Assembly: GCA_963776375.1 (NCBI GenBank)
Contig: CAVZMF010000011.1
Coordinates: 1-64,000 of the forward strand
Direction: 5' to 3'
Origin: PALSA-612 sp963776375
Lineage (GTDB): Bacteria > Actinomycetota > Thermoleophilia > Gaiellales > Gaiellaceae
DNA: 64,000 nt
Positions 48,722-56,834 of this stretch are shown one piece after another (within the stretch, counting starts at the first letter, position 1; each line of letters begins with the position of its first letter). The position numbers were made by a program, and so were the translations under genes. The notes below the pieces were generated by a model. It did no database searches, was not told the DNA's origin, and was given only the letters and a program-made list of their open reading frames with translations.

Positions 48722-51064
48722 ATGAACGCGGCCGAAGGTACGGCCCAGGCTCTAGCGTCGACCGAGACCCACGCGGCACTGGGAAACCAGTGGCGGGCGC
48801 TACGCCGGGCGGCGACGCTCGTCGCGATCGTCGCCTCGCCGGCCGTCTACTTCTGGCTCCACGAGCATGTCGGCTGGTCGACCTGGTGGTCGATCGTGGG
48901 CGCACTCGGCCTCGTCATCGTCATGCGCGGCGCGATGGACCTCGTCTTCCGCCGCTTCATCCCCTGGCCGAGCCTGTTCGGCGCGCAGGACGCGCGCCTC
49001 GCCGAGGAGGACGTCCTCAACCGCCGTCGCGCATGGTTCTGGACCTCCTTCTTCAAGTGGGCGATCATCCTCGGCGGGATTGCGGCGATCATGTGGTGGC
49101 TGGACGCCTGGGGCTCCCTGACCCAGATCCTCCCGCTCCTCCTCATCCTGCCGTTCTACTTCATCCTCAACTTCGTCATCCTGCTCGGCCCGATGATGTG
49201 GATGGGGATCTCCCAGATCCACGGCTACGAGCCGGGCGACGCGACCTGGGGCGTGAAGCTCGACGACGTCCGCGGGCAGGCCGAGGCGAAGGAGGAGGTC
49301 CGGCGCATCGTCGACCTCTGGCAGTCCGGCGAGTTCTTCGAGGAGGCCGGAGGCCAGCGCGAGCGCGGACTGCTCTTCCTGGGCGCGCCGGGCACCGGCA
49401 AGACAATGCTGGCCAAGGCGATCGCGACGGGCTTCAACTCGCCGATCGTGACCATCCCGGGTTCGGGCTTCGCGCAGACGTTCATCGGGATCGACGCCCT
49501 GATGGTGCGCTACCTGGCACGCAAGGCGAAGCGCCTGGCCTCCAAGTGGGGCGGTCAGTGCATCGTCTTCATCGACGAGATCGACGCCGTCGGGACGCGC
49601 CGATCCCAGCTCCAGGGGCAGTCGATGACGCCGGTGGAGAGCCCGGCCTACTTCGGCAGCTGGGGCGCGCTGAACTCGAGCGGCGACCTGGTGGTCGAGA
49701 GCCCGGCCTGGCGCGACTACCTCTACACCCAGCGGGCCGACGAGTCGCGCGTGGCGTACCCGCCCTGGATGCGAAAGGTCGGGAACATCCTCAACCAGTT
49801 CCCGGGCGGGATGATGGGCGGAATGGGAGGCATGGGACAGCTCGCGCTCAACCAGCTGCTCGTGACGATGGACGGGATCGACAACCCGCCCTTCCTGCGC
49901 CGCTGGCTGACCAACAAGACGAACACGATCCTCGACGCCAGCTACATCGTCCCGCGGCAGCTGGGGAGGTTCTCGCTCCGGCTTCCCAACGTCCGCCCGA
50001 CCGGCAACCAGATCTACTTCATCGGAGCCACGAACGTCCCGCTCGAGGTGCTCGACCCGGCGCTGACGCGGCCGGGCCGCATGGGCCGCCACGTCCAGTT
50101 CCGGACGCCGACGAAGGAAGACCGCAAGGACATCTTCGACCTCTACCTCGACCGCGTCTCCCACGACCCGGAGCTCGACCACCCGCAGCGGCGTGACGAG
50201 ATCGCCCGGATCACGAACGGCTACTCGCCGGCGATGATCGAGCAGATCACCTCGATGGCGCTCACGAACGCCCACCACGAGGGCAAGCACTCGTTCGAGT
50301 GGCAGGACCTCGTCGACGCCATGACGACGATCGAGGCCGGCACCGCCGTCGGCGTCCGCTACGTGGAGTCCGAGACCCGTGCCGTCGCGATCCACGAGGC
50401 CGGCCACGCGACCGCGGCGCACGTGTTCCGCCCGAACCTCGAGTCCAGCCGGCTCTCGATCCGCATGCGCGGCAGCTCGCTCGGCCACCACCAGGCGTTC
50501 GAGAAGGAGGAGCGCTTCAGCCAGTGGCAGTCGGAGGGCATGGGCAATCTCGTGCACACTCTGGGCGCGATGGCCGCAGAACACGCCTTCTACGGCGAGA
50601 ACTCGAGCGGCGTCGGCGGCGATCTCGGCTACGCCACGCAGGCCGCGGCGATGATGGTCGGCTCGGCCGGCATGGGGCCGCACCACATCGAGGTCCCGGA
50701 AGGCGCGCGCATGGACGACGAGAGCGAGTCGCAGGCGCGCGAGCGCATCATGCGCCGCTTCGAGAAGATCGGGCTCACGCTCATGAACCGGACCCGCGGC
50801 TCGGCCGACTTCCACGCCGACCCGGTGGCGTCGATCCTCGGCGACCCGTTCAAGCGCGCGCAGGCGGCGCAGATGATGGGCCAGGCGTTCGTCACCGCGC
50901 ACAACTTCATCGAGCACAACCGCGAGGCCGTCGAGAAGGTCGCCGACGCCGTGATCGAGAAGCAGGAGCTGTTCGGCGACGAGCTCATCCGTCTCCTCGA
51001 CTCTGTCAAGCTGCAGAAGCCGGAGATCGACCTGGCGAAGGAGGAGACGTGGCCGAAGTTGTGA
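48722..51064 (+). CDS. ftsH: Divergent FtsH-like AAA+ metalloprotease
   Basis: 780 residues from ATG 48722. Three to four N-terminal hydrophobic segments (~35-165), then a linker and AAA domain: LDDVRGQAEAKEEVRRIVDL, Walker A LGAPGTGKTMLAKAIA (~221), Walker B CIVFIDEIDAVGTRR (~283) and IGATNVPLEVLDPALTRPGRMGRHVQF (~434). The stretch between Walker B and GATN is about 140 residues instead of ~50, with a Gly/Met-rich GGMMGGMGGMGQ. Then the M41 zinc site AIHEAGHATAAH (~557) and DLGYAT with a probable third ligand. It begins a three-gene run with a membrane protein and a HELCH protein. Confidence 0.88.
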   Translation: MNAAEGTAQALASTETHAALGNQWRALRRAATLVAIVASPAVYFWLHEHVGWSTWWSIVGALGLVIVMRGAMDLVFRRFIPWPSLFGAQDARLAEEDVLNRRRAWFWTSFFKWAIILGGIAAIMWWLDAWGSLTQILPLLLILPFYFILNFVILLGPMMWMGISQIHGYEPGDATWGVKLDDVRGQAEAKEEVRRIVDLWQSGEFFEEAGGQRERGLLFLGAPGTGKTMLAKAIATGFNSPIVTIPGSGFAQTFIGIDALMVRYLARKAKRLASKWGGQCIVFIDEIDAVGTRRSQLQGQSMTPVESPAYFGSWGALNSSGDLVVESPAWRDYLYTQRADESRVAYPPWMRKVGNILNQFPGGMMGGMGGMGQLALNQLLVTMDGIDNPPFLRRWLTNKTNTILDASYIVPRQLGRFSLRLPNVRPTGNQIYFIGATNVPLEVLDPALTRPGRMGRHVQFRTPTKEDRKDIFDLYLDRVSHDPELDHPQRRDEIARITNGYSPAMIEQITSMALTNAHHEGKHSFEWQDLVDAMTTIEAGTAVGVRYVESETRAVAIHEAGHATAAHVFRPNLESSRLSIRMRGSSLGHHQAFEKEERFSQWQSEGMGNLVHTLGAMAAEHAFYGENSSGVGGDLGYATQAAAMMVGSAGMGPHHIEVPEGARMDDESESQARERIMRRFEKIGLTLMNRTRGSADFHADPVASILGDPFKRAQAAQMMGQAFVTAHNFIEHNREAVEKVADAVIEKQELFGDELIRLLDSVKLQKPEIDLAKEETWPKL

Positions 51065-51858
51065 GCGAAGACACCGCCGCGCAGCCCGCGCCTCCCGCCG
51101 AGGAGCCGTTCTTCCGGAAGACGAAGGGCGACCTGATCGTCAACCAGCGGCGTTTCGGCCTCGCGTACCTGGTCCTCGCGATCGGCGTCGGCGTCGCCGT
51201 CGGGCTCGGCATCGTCCTGATCGGGCGCGGGAGCGACCACAAGGCGGCAACCGGCGCGCAGACCTTCAAGCCCACGCAGTCGGGCGAGCTCGGCGCGAAG
51301 CAGATCGCGCGCCATGTGGGCCTGAAGTACCGGCAGTCGGACGGCGCGCCGCTGACGGCGGTGATCGGCGAGCGGCCGAACTTCCAGGGGCAGCCGCTGT
51401 CCTTCTATCTGATCCGCCCCCCCGACGCGCAGGACCCCGACAAGGACATCGCCATCTTCCCGGTGGGCAACGGGATCATGTACGCCATGTGCGGGTTCGG
51501 GAAGAACTGCGGCACGACGACGGATACCGCGCAGGACGCGTTGCTGCTCAAGCGGGAGGCGCTCGAACTGACCATGAACACGTTCAAGTCGGATTCCGCC
51601 GTCGACACGGTCACGACGCTCCTGCCTCCGCTGCAGCAGGGCAACCTCGCGATGATCTTCAGGCGCAGCGATCTCAACGCGTGGGTACACCGGCCGCTGT
51701 CGAGCCTGCTGTCCACGCCCGGGACGCTGAAACCGGGACAGGTCCCCGCCGCGGAGGCACAGCGCATCGACACCGTCAGCGCCGGATCGTTGTACACGTT
51801 CGACGCCGTCCAGGGCCCCGAGGGGAATGCCTACCTCCGCCTCGTCCCGATCGGCTAG
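51061..51858 (+). CDS. Membrane-anchored hypothetical protein
   Basis: About 265 residues from GTG 51061 (GTGA overlap with the FtsH-like stop); GTG 51049 is an alternative with a GGAGGAG site. Cytoplasmic N-tail, one TM helix (FGLAYLVLAIGVGVAVGLGIVLIG), then an extracytoplasmic part (ARHVGLKYRQSDGAPLTAVIGERPNFQGQPLSFYLIRPPDAQDPDKDIAIFPVGNGIMYAMCGFGKNC...) with two or three Cys. No family recognised. Coupling suggests an accessory of the protease. Confidence 0.65.
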   Translation: MSEDTAAQPAPPAEEPFFRKTKGDLIVNQRRFGLAYLVLAIGVGVAVGLGIVLIGRGSDHKAATGAQTFKPTQSGELGAKQIARHVGLKYRQSDGAPLTAVIGERPNFQGQPLSFYLIRPPDAQDPDKDIAIFPVGNGIMYAMCGFGKNCGTTTDTAQDALLLKREALELTMNTFKSDSAVDTVTTLLPPLQQGNLAMIFRRSDLNAWVHRPLSSLLSTPGTLKPGQVPAAEAQRIDTVSAGSLYTFDAVQGPEGNAYLRLVPIG

Positions 51859-52201
51859 CTGCTCGGCCCTCGAGCAGGCAAAGGAGCGGCTCGATCGGCT
51901 CGAGTGGTACCCGCGACCGGTATGCGTCGACCGGGTGCGCGTCGTGGTTGCGCCGACGTTCTTCCGTCTGCCCTGGCTCCGCCGCTTCGACGGGTACGCC
52001 GCCTGGAATCTCATCCTCCTGCGCCGACCCGTCTCGGAGGCGGGCGACGATCTGGTCACGCACGAGCTCTGCCACGTCTGGCAGCTCCAGCATCATCCTC
52101 TGACGATGCCGCTGTCGTACCTGCGGCACGGCTATTCGTGGAATCCGTACGAGGTCGAGGCCCGCCGAGCGGTCGAGGCGACCACGGGCGAGTCAACGTA
52201 A
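51827..52201 (+). CDS. Putative small zinc metallopeptidase-like protein (HELCH motif)
   Basis: 124 residues from ATG 51827, overlapping the previous gene by 32 nt. Has VVVAPTFFRLPWLRRFDGYAAWNLILLRRP and THELCHVWQLQHHPLTMPLSYLRHGYSWNPYEVEARRAVE: a HExxH (HELCH) plus a downstream Glu in YEVEA, as in gluzincin/SprT or DUF4157-like proteins. No signal peptide. Enzymatic activity is not established. Confidence 0.65.
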   Translation: MPTSASSRSASCSALEQAKERLDRLEWYPRPVCVDRVRVVVAPTFFRLPWLRRFDGYAAWNLILLRRPVSEAGDDLVTHELCHVWQLQHHPLTMPLSYLRHGYSWNPYEVEARRAVEATTGEST

Positions 52202-52290
52202 CGCCTGGGTAAATCGTCCTCCGGCGACGAGGATCCCGGGGATCACGGCGCTATAAAGACGGAGTCAAGCCGTCGTTCGGAGGAGGGTCC

Positions 52291-53013
52291 ATGAGCACGA
52301 GAGCAAGACTTCTGGGGGGAGCACTCTCGCTGCTCGCGCTTCTCGCCCTGACCGCGGCCGGCCTCGCGAGCGCGGCATCGCCGCCGCCTCCGGTCGGGCC
52401 GGCGAAGCCGGGCAAGGTGACGAGGATCGGGCAGACCGCTCCCGCGCCGGCCGCAGCCGGATCGGTTCATGCCATCGGCTACCGGCTGAGCGCCAAGCTC
52501 GCGCCGGCGAGCAGCACGTCCGCGGCCTCGGGCCACTGGGACGGCGTCCTCGTGCACACGGTCGGCGTCGTGCAGAACGGCGTGATGCCGTCGATCGCCG
52601 GGTGCTCGGTGACCTCGCCGAAGGCCGGCGGCCCGGGCCAGTCGCCGCCACGCCAGAGCGGGATTCCGCACAGGATCAAGTGCGGCGGCGCAGCGGGCGC
52701 GGTACCGCCGTTCGCCGTGCCCGGCAGCGGCAACCACTGGATCCTCGGCTGGAAGCTGACCTACGACAAGCTGTCGAGCGCGGTCAGCGCCGCCGACATC
52801 CTCGCCACGGCCGCAGCGGGAGCCGCCGCGGTCACGCCGATGAACCTGTGCACCACGTGCACGTCGGGCAAGTTCGGCCGCACGATCCTCACGGCCGACC
52901 AGGCGAACGCCATTCTCAACGGCCGGGCCTCGGTCGTCGTGCGGACGACGAGCAACCCGGGCGGCGAGATCAGCGGCCCGATCACCCAGGTGAAGCAAGC
53001 CGCCAAGAAGTAG
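52291..53013 (+). CDS. Secreted CHRD-like protein
   Basis: 240 residues from ATG 52291 with a GGAGGAGGG site and TATAAA 35 bp upstream. Signal peptide MSTRARLLGGALSLLALLALTAAGLASAA. The C-terminal half ends DQANAILNGRASVVVRTTSNPGGEISGPI, close to the CHRD domain ending (V.VHT..NPxGEIRGQI), but the usual HIHxG is replaced by LCTTCTSGKF. Function unknown; probably exported. A rho-independent terminator follows. Confidence 0.65.
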   Translation: MSTRARLLGGALSLLALLALTAAGLASAASPPPPVGPAKPGKVTRIGQTAPAPAAAGSVHAIGYRLSAKLAPASSTSAASGHWDGVLVHTVGVVQNGVMPSIAGCSVTSPKAGGPGQSPPRQSGIPHRIKCGGAAGAVPPFAVPGSGNHWILGWKLTYDKLSSAVSAADILATAAAGAAAVTPMNLCTTCTSGKFGRTILTADQANAILNGRASVVVRTTSNPGGEISGPITQVKQAAKK

Positions 53014-53039
53014 ACAGGCTGTCGCATCGCCGACAACGA

Positions 53040-53069
53040 GTGGCGGGCCTCCGGGCCCGTCACTTTTTT
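53040..53069 (+). terminator. Rho-independent terminator
   Basis: GTGGCGGGCC/GGGCCCGTCAC hairpin with a 3-nt loop, followed by TTTTTT (53064-53069). It ends just before the stop of the convergent lipoprotein gene, so it may serve both. Confidence 0.85.
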
Positions 53070-53072
53070 CGC

Positions 53073-53998
53073 CTAGCCCGGCGGCTGCGCGATCCCCAGC
53101 CCCTGGATCGCCTTCCCGAACGCCGCCCACTTCGCGTCCGTCATGCCCTGCTCCGCGACGTAGACGGAAAAGCCGGTCGTGCCCGCCTGCCGGAGCAGCC
53201 TCGCGTACGTCGCGACGTTGCCGAGGCCGAGCTTGCCCGCGTACATGCCGACGATCGGATGCACACGATCGGCCGGGAAATAGGGGGCCGCGCCCGTCAC
53301 GCACGCGGCCGGGGCGGCGGCCGCGCCCAACTCGTTGACGTAGGCCTCGGGGAGGAAGTCGAAGCCCGCGGTACTCCAGGCCTCCCAGTCGAGGTCGTGC
53401 TCGTCCGGCCGGCAGTAGGAGGCGACCGCGGCCGGGAGGCCCGGCTCGAGCCTGCGGAACTCGCCTGCGAACGCCGCCGAGCGGTGGAAGCGGGCGCCGC
53501 TCTTCCCGGTCGGGCCGGTGTAGCCGTACTCGGCCTCGGCGTCGGCGACGTAGAAGGTCAGCCCGTACCGGGCGAGCAGCCGATGCACGAGATCGGCCTC
53601 GCCGACCGGGTCGGTCCGGAGCACGCCCCAGCCGCCGAGCGGTAGCCCGCTCGCCTGGCGGAACCGGTCGATCCAGACCGGGTCGAGGGGGGCCGCGGTC
53701 GTCCCGTCCTGTACGAACACGGCGGCCCAGCCGAAGCCGTTCACCCGCAGCTCCTCTCCGAGCACGGCCGGGTCGATCGCGGTCGGGTGCCAGACGAACG
53801 CGCCCGCGTCACGCCAGGACATGGGCACGGAAGGCGGCACGGGCGCCGGCGGCGGTGGGGGAGGCTGCGGAGCCGGTGCAGTGGTCGTCGGAGGAGGCGG
53901 TGGCGGCTGCGTCGACGCGGCGTCTGGTGGCCGCTCGAGCCGCCGCAGGCGGCAAGGCCGAGGACGAGCCCACAGACGGCGAGCCGGGCGACGCGCAC
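53073..53998 (-). CDS. Lipoprotein with TIM-barrel/glycosidase-like domain, one frameshift
   Basis: From GTG 53998 the N-terminus is VRVARLAVCGLVLGLAACGGSSG, a lipobox (LAAC). A frameshift near 53925 interrupts the proline-rich linker (PPPPPTTTAPAPQPPPPPPAP). The ~250-residue domain (AGAFVWHPTAIDPAVLGEELRVNGFGWAAVFVQDG ... LTFYVADAEAEYGYTG ... DHDLDWEAWSTAGFDFLPEAYVNELG ... TGFSVYVAEQGM) looks like a (beta/alpha)8 barrel of the glycoside-hydrolase type. I cannot assign a family. Confidence 0.55.
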
Positions 53999-54059
53999 GC
54001 TGCAGGGTTGCAGAGAGGCGTTCTGAGAATGTGAGGGGCCGGCAACCGACTCGGGGGCG

Positions 54060-54771
54060 GTGGATGCGTGCGGCTGTGCGCGCGGCGCCGTGACCGTGAT
54101 CGTGCCCGCGTACAACGAGGCGGCGTCGATCGCCGAGACGATCGAGTCGCTCCAGCGCCAGACGCTCGCGCCGGCCGAGGTCATCGTCGTCGACGACTGC
54201 TCGGGCGACGGGACAGGTGAGATCGCCCGGAGCCTCGGCGTCACCGTCCTGCGGCCGCCGTCCAACACCGGCTCGAAGGCAGGCGCGCAGACGTTTGCGG
54301 TATCGGCCGTCTCGACCGAACTGGTCATGGCCGTCGACGCCGACACGGCGCTCGCTCAGGACGCGCTCGAAACGCTAGTTCATGCGCAAGCAGCTGTGGC
54401 GCTGGTCACACGGGTTCGTGCAGAACGTCCGCCTGCACTGGCGCGACCTGCTCCACCTCGGCTACCTACGCTCGCTCGTGGCAGTGGCCTGCTACGACGC
54501 GCTCGTCGCCTCTCTGGCATTCCTCGTAGTCCTGCCGGTGCTCGCGATCGTTCTCAGCCCGCTCTTCTTGCTCGGCTACGTCCTCGACGCGCCCGCCGTG
54601 ATCATCCCGGTGGGAATCGCGGCGGCACACCGGCGTGAGCTGCGACGAGCGCTCGCCAGCTTTCCCTGCTTCTACGTGCTCCGCGTGCTCAACGCCGCGA
54701 TGATGCTGAAGGCGATCTGGCTGGAAGGCGCGATGCGGCGGCCGCTGCTCGTCTACGAGAAAGGACACTGA
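54060..54771 (+). pseudogene. Family 2 glycosyltransferase with the catalytic middle deleted
   Basis: The first ~100 residues are a GT2 start: VTVIVPAYNEAASIAETIESLQRQTLAPAEVIVVDDCSGDGTGEIARSLGV ... ELVMAVDADTAL (DxD). At ~54373 the frame breaks and a second frame continues with MRKQLWRWSHGFVQNVRLHWRDLL, the helix after the QxxRW motif, plus two TM helices and YEKGH to TGA 54769-54771. The ED/QRxRW part is missing and the two halves are out of frame. Non-functional as read. Confidence 0.7.
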
Positions 54772-55142
54772 TGACCGCAGGGCTTCCAGGTGCCGGTATC
54801 GGCGGGCTGTTCTTCGTCCTCTCGGCCTTCTTCATGCTCGTGGTCGAGATCCAGCGAACCGTACGCGGGCGCTCGAGCCGCGAGCGTTGGGCACTCGTCC
54901 TCCGAAACGTCGCGATCGCCGCCTCGATGATCGTGGCGGTCACCGCGGTCGTCTGGGTCGTGCACCGGCTGGCGTACCCTCCCTCGTCGTCGCGGGGCGG
55001 CGCGGGCGACAAGGACTCGGACGGCGCCGTACACGAGCTCATTCCCTTCTCACCGGTGTTGATCGCGCTCGGCGTCCTCGCGGTCGTGCTCGTAGGCGCA
55101 TATCTGCTCCGCTTCGTCGCCGGCCGCCGCCGTACCGGCTAG
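54771..55142 (+). CDS. Small membrane protein of unknown function
   Basis: 123 residues from ATG 54771, which overlaps the preceding stop (TGATG). Three hydrophobic segments: GGLFFVLSAFFMLVVEI, NVAIAASMIVAVTAVVWVVH and VLIALGVLAVVLVGAYLLRFV. Basic C-terminus. Coupled to the glycosyltransferase and probably serves the same export or synthesis unit. Confidence 0.6.
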   Translation: MTAGLPGAGIGGLFFVLSAFFMLVVEIQRTVRGRSSRERWALVLRNVAIAASMIVAVTAVVWVVHRLAYPPSSSRGGAGDKDSDGAVHELIPFSPVLIALGVLAVVLVGAYLLRFVAGRRRTG

Positions 55143-55294
55143 CTGGCCGCCTTCGCCTTCGCGTTCGAAGCACCTGGCGAGGAGCCGCCGGTCCGGACGT
55201 AGCCATGTGTCGCTGCTGACCTGCCAGCACCCCTGGAACCGGCCTGTTACCACTGTAGGCGGCCGCGCCGTCGGTTCCTAGTGTCCTCCCTGGT

Positions 55295-55318
55295 TCGGAT
55301 CGCGACGGAGCGATCCGA
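55295..55318. promoter_or_regulatory. Leader hairpin before the haloperoxidase
   Basis: Arms TCGGATCGC and GCGATCCGA (9 bp), 6-nt loop, 27 bp before ATG 55346 and just upstream of the GGGAGGTGGAG ribosome site. The rest of the 200-bp gap (55143-55294) shows no gene. Confidence 0.4.
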
Positions 55319-55345
55319 GATCGCCACATAGGGAGGTGGAGAGCC

Positions 55346-56686
55346 ATGAGACTCCGGCTCGTTCTTTCTGCAGTGCTGGCCCTCGCGTTCGGGGTACTCG
55401 CCAGCGCTTCCTGGGCAGGCCATCGATCGACCGCTGCCGCTCTGTCACCACAGACCGTGCTCGACTGGAATTCGCACGCATGGACGGTCGTGTCTCAGGC
55501 GCAGCATCCGCGGGAGGTCACACCGCCCGCGACGAGAAACCTGTTCCAGGGCGAAGGCTTCATCTACATGACCTACACCCAGGCGGCGGTCTACGACGCG
55601 GTCGTCGCGATCGAGGGCCGCTACGAGCCGTACGGGTTCTCGCTGTTCGCGCCCGAGGGCGCATCACCGGACGCGGCTGTCGCGCAGGCTGCGCACGACG
55701 TGCTGTCGTACTACCTCGCGCCCTGGCTGACGCCGGCGCAGGTGACGCAGCTCGACACCTGGCTCACCGATTCGCTGGCGGCAATCCCGGACGGCCAGTC
55801 GAAGGCGGACGGGATCTCCGTCGGCCACGCAGCTGCGCAGGGCGTCATCGCCATTCGCACGAACGACGGGCGCGACGGCCCTGAGGGAACGTTCGGCACG
55901 GGGCCGATCGTGCCCGGGGAGTGGGTGCTCACCCCCGGGCCGTTCACGTTCGCTCAAACGCCGTGGATGGCGACGACCATGCATCCCTTCATGCTCAAGA
56001 GCACCTCCCAGTTCCGGGCGGGTCCGCCCCCGGCGCTGGGCAGTGGCACGTATGCGAAGGACCTCAACGAGGTCAAGGCCTACGGATCGTCGGCGGCCAG
56101 CACCGCGCGGTCCGGCGACCAGACGAAGACGGCCTATTTCTGGAACGCGAACGCCATCAACCAGTTCGACGACGCGCTTCGCGGCGTGGCCACGCAGCAC
56201 GACATGGACCTCGTCGATGCGGCGCGGCTGCTGGCGATGGGCGACACGAGCGTCGTGGATGCGGCGATGGCGTGCTTCGACGGGAAGTACCACTACCTGT
56301 TCTGGCGACCGATCACGGCCATCCAGCACGCCGACATCGACGGCAACAGCAAGACAGAAGCCGACCCGAGCTGGACGCCGCTCATCACTACGCCCAATCA
56401 TCCGGAATACCCGTCGGCGCACGGATGTGCCACCGGCGCATTCACGGAAGCTCTCAAGCAGGCGCTCGGGAGTGACCACATCGACCTCACCATCAAGGGT
56501 GCGGAGGGCGGCGCCGTGAGCCTGACCACGAGCCGCCACTTCAACACGGTGCAGGAGATGCGGGACGACGTCGAGAACGCGCGAGTCTGGGCGGGTCTCC
56601 ACTTCCGCGACTCTGTAAAGGAAGGCCTCAAGGTCGGCGAGAAGGTCGCTCGCTACGGGCTGGACCGGAACTTCCGCCCCTCCTAG
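55346..56686 (+). CDS. Vanadium-dependent haloperoxidase / PAP2-like phosphatase, secreted
   Basis: 446 residues from ATG 55346 after GGGAGGTGGAG. Signal peptide MRLRLVLSAVLALAFGVLASASWAGH. Vanadate/phosphate-binding motifs: KYHYLFWRPITAIQH (Lys, Arg), PEYPSAHGC (PSGH-like, Ser and His) and ARVWAGLHFRDSVKEG (R-x5-H-x3-D). This is the vanadium chloroperoxidase/PAP2 arrangement. Whether it halogenates or dephosphorylates cannot be told. Probably extracytoplasmic. Confidence 0.88.
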   Translation: MRLRLVLSAVLALAFGVLASASWAGHRSTAAALSPQTVLDWNSHAWTVVSQAQHPREVTPPATRNLFQGEGFIYMTYTQAAVYDAVVAIEGRYEPYGFSLFAPEGASPDAAVAQAAHDVLSYYLAPWLTPAQVTQLDTWLTDSLAAIPDGQSKADGISVGHAAAQGVIAIRTNDGRDGPEGTFGTGPIVPGEWVLTPGPFTFAQTPWMATTMHPFMLKSTSQFRAGPPPALGSGTYAKDLNEVKAYGSSAASTARSGDQTKTAYFWNANAINQFDDALRGVATQHDMDLVDAARLLAMGDTSVVDAAMACFDGKYHYLFWRPITAIQHADIDGNSKTEADPSWTPLITTPNHPEYPSAHGCATGAFTEALKQALGSDHIDLTIKGAEGGAVSLTTSRHFNTVQEMRDDVENARVWAGLHFRDSVKEGLKVGEKVARYGLDRNFRPS

Positions 56687-56704
56687 AGCGATCGCCGAAC
56701 TCAG

Positions 56705-56735
56705 CGTGGGCCGGGTGACGCACGCCCGGCCCACG
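56705..56735. terminator. GC-rich hairpin after the haloperoxidase
   Basis: Arms CGTGGGCCGGG and CCCGGCCCACG (11 bp), 9-nt loop, 19 nt after the stop and 14 nt before the tRNA-Val gene on the other strand. Confidence 0.6.
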
Positions 56736-56748
56736 CGGCAGATACCAG

Positions 56749-56821
56749 TGGGCGGTGACGGGGTCGAACCGCCGACCTCCTGCTTGTAAGGCAGGCGCTC
56801 TCCCAGCTGAGCTAACCGCCC
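56749..56821 (-). tRNA. tRNA-Val (anticodon TAC)
   Basis: 73 nt on the minus strand. Acceptor GGGCGGT pairs with ACCGCCC and the discriminator is A. The D-arm TAGCTCAGCTGGGAGAGC, anticodon loop CTTACAA (TAC), variable loop and T-arm GGTTCGACCCC are intact. CCA is not encoded. Start and end fit a normal cloverleaf. Confidence 0.95.
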
Positions 56822-56834
56822 TCGGCCCGAAACG

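Noticed and set aside
48800..50917. 705-codon frame antisense to the FtsH-like gene
   Set aside because: Typical GC-rich shadow ORF with no domain; the plus-strand gene has clear motifs.
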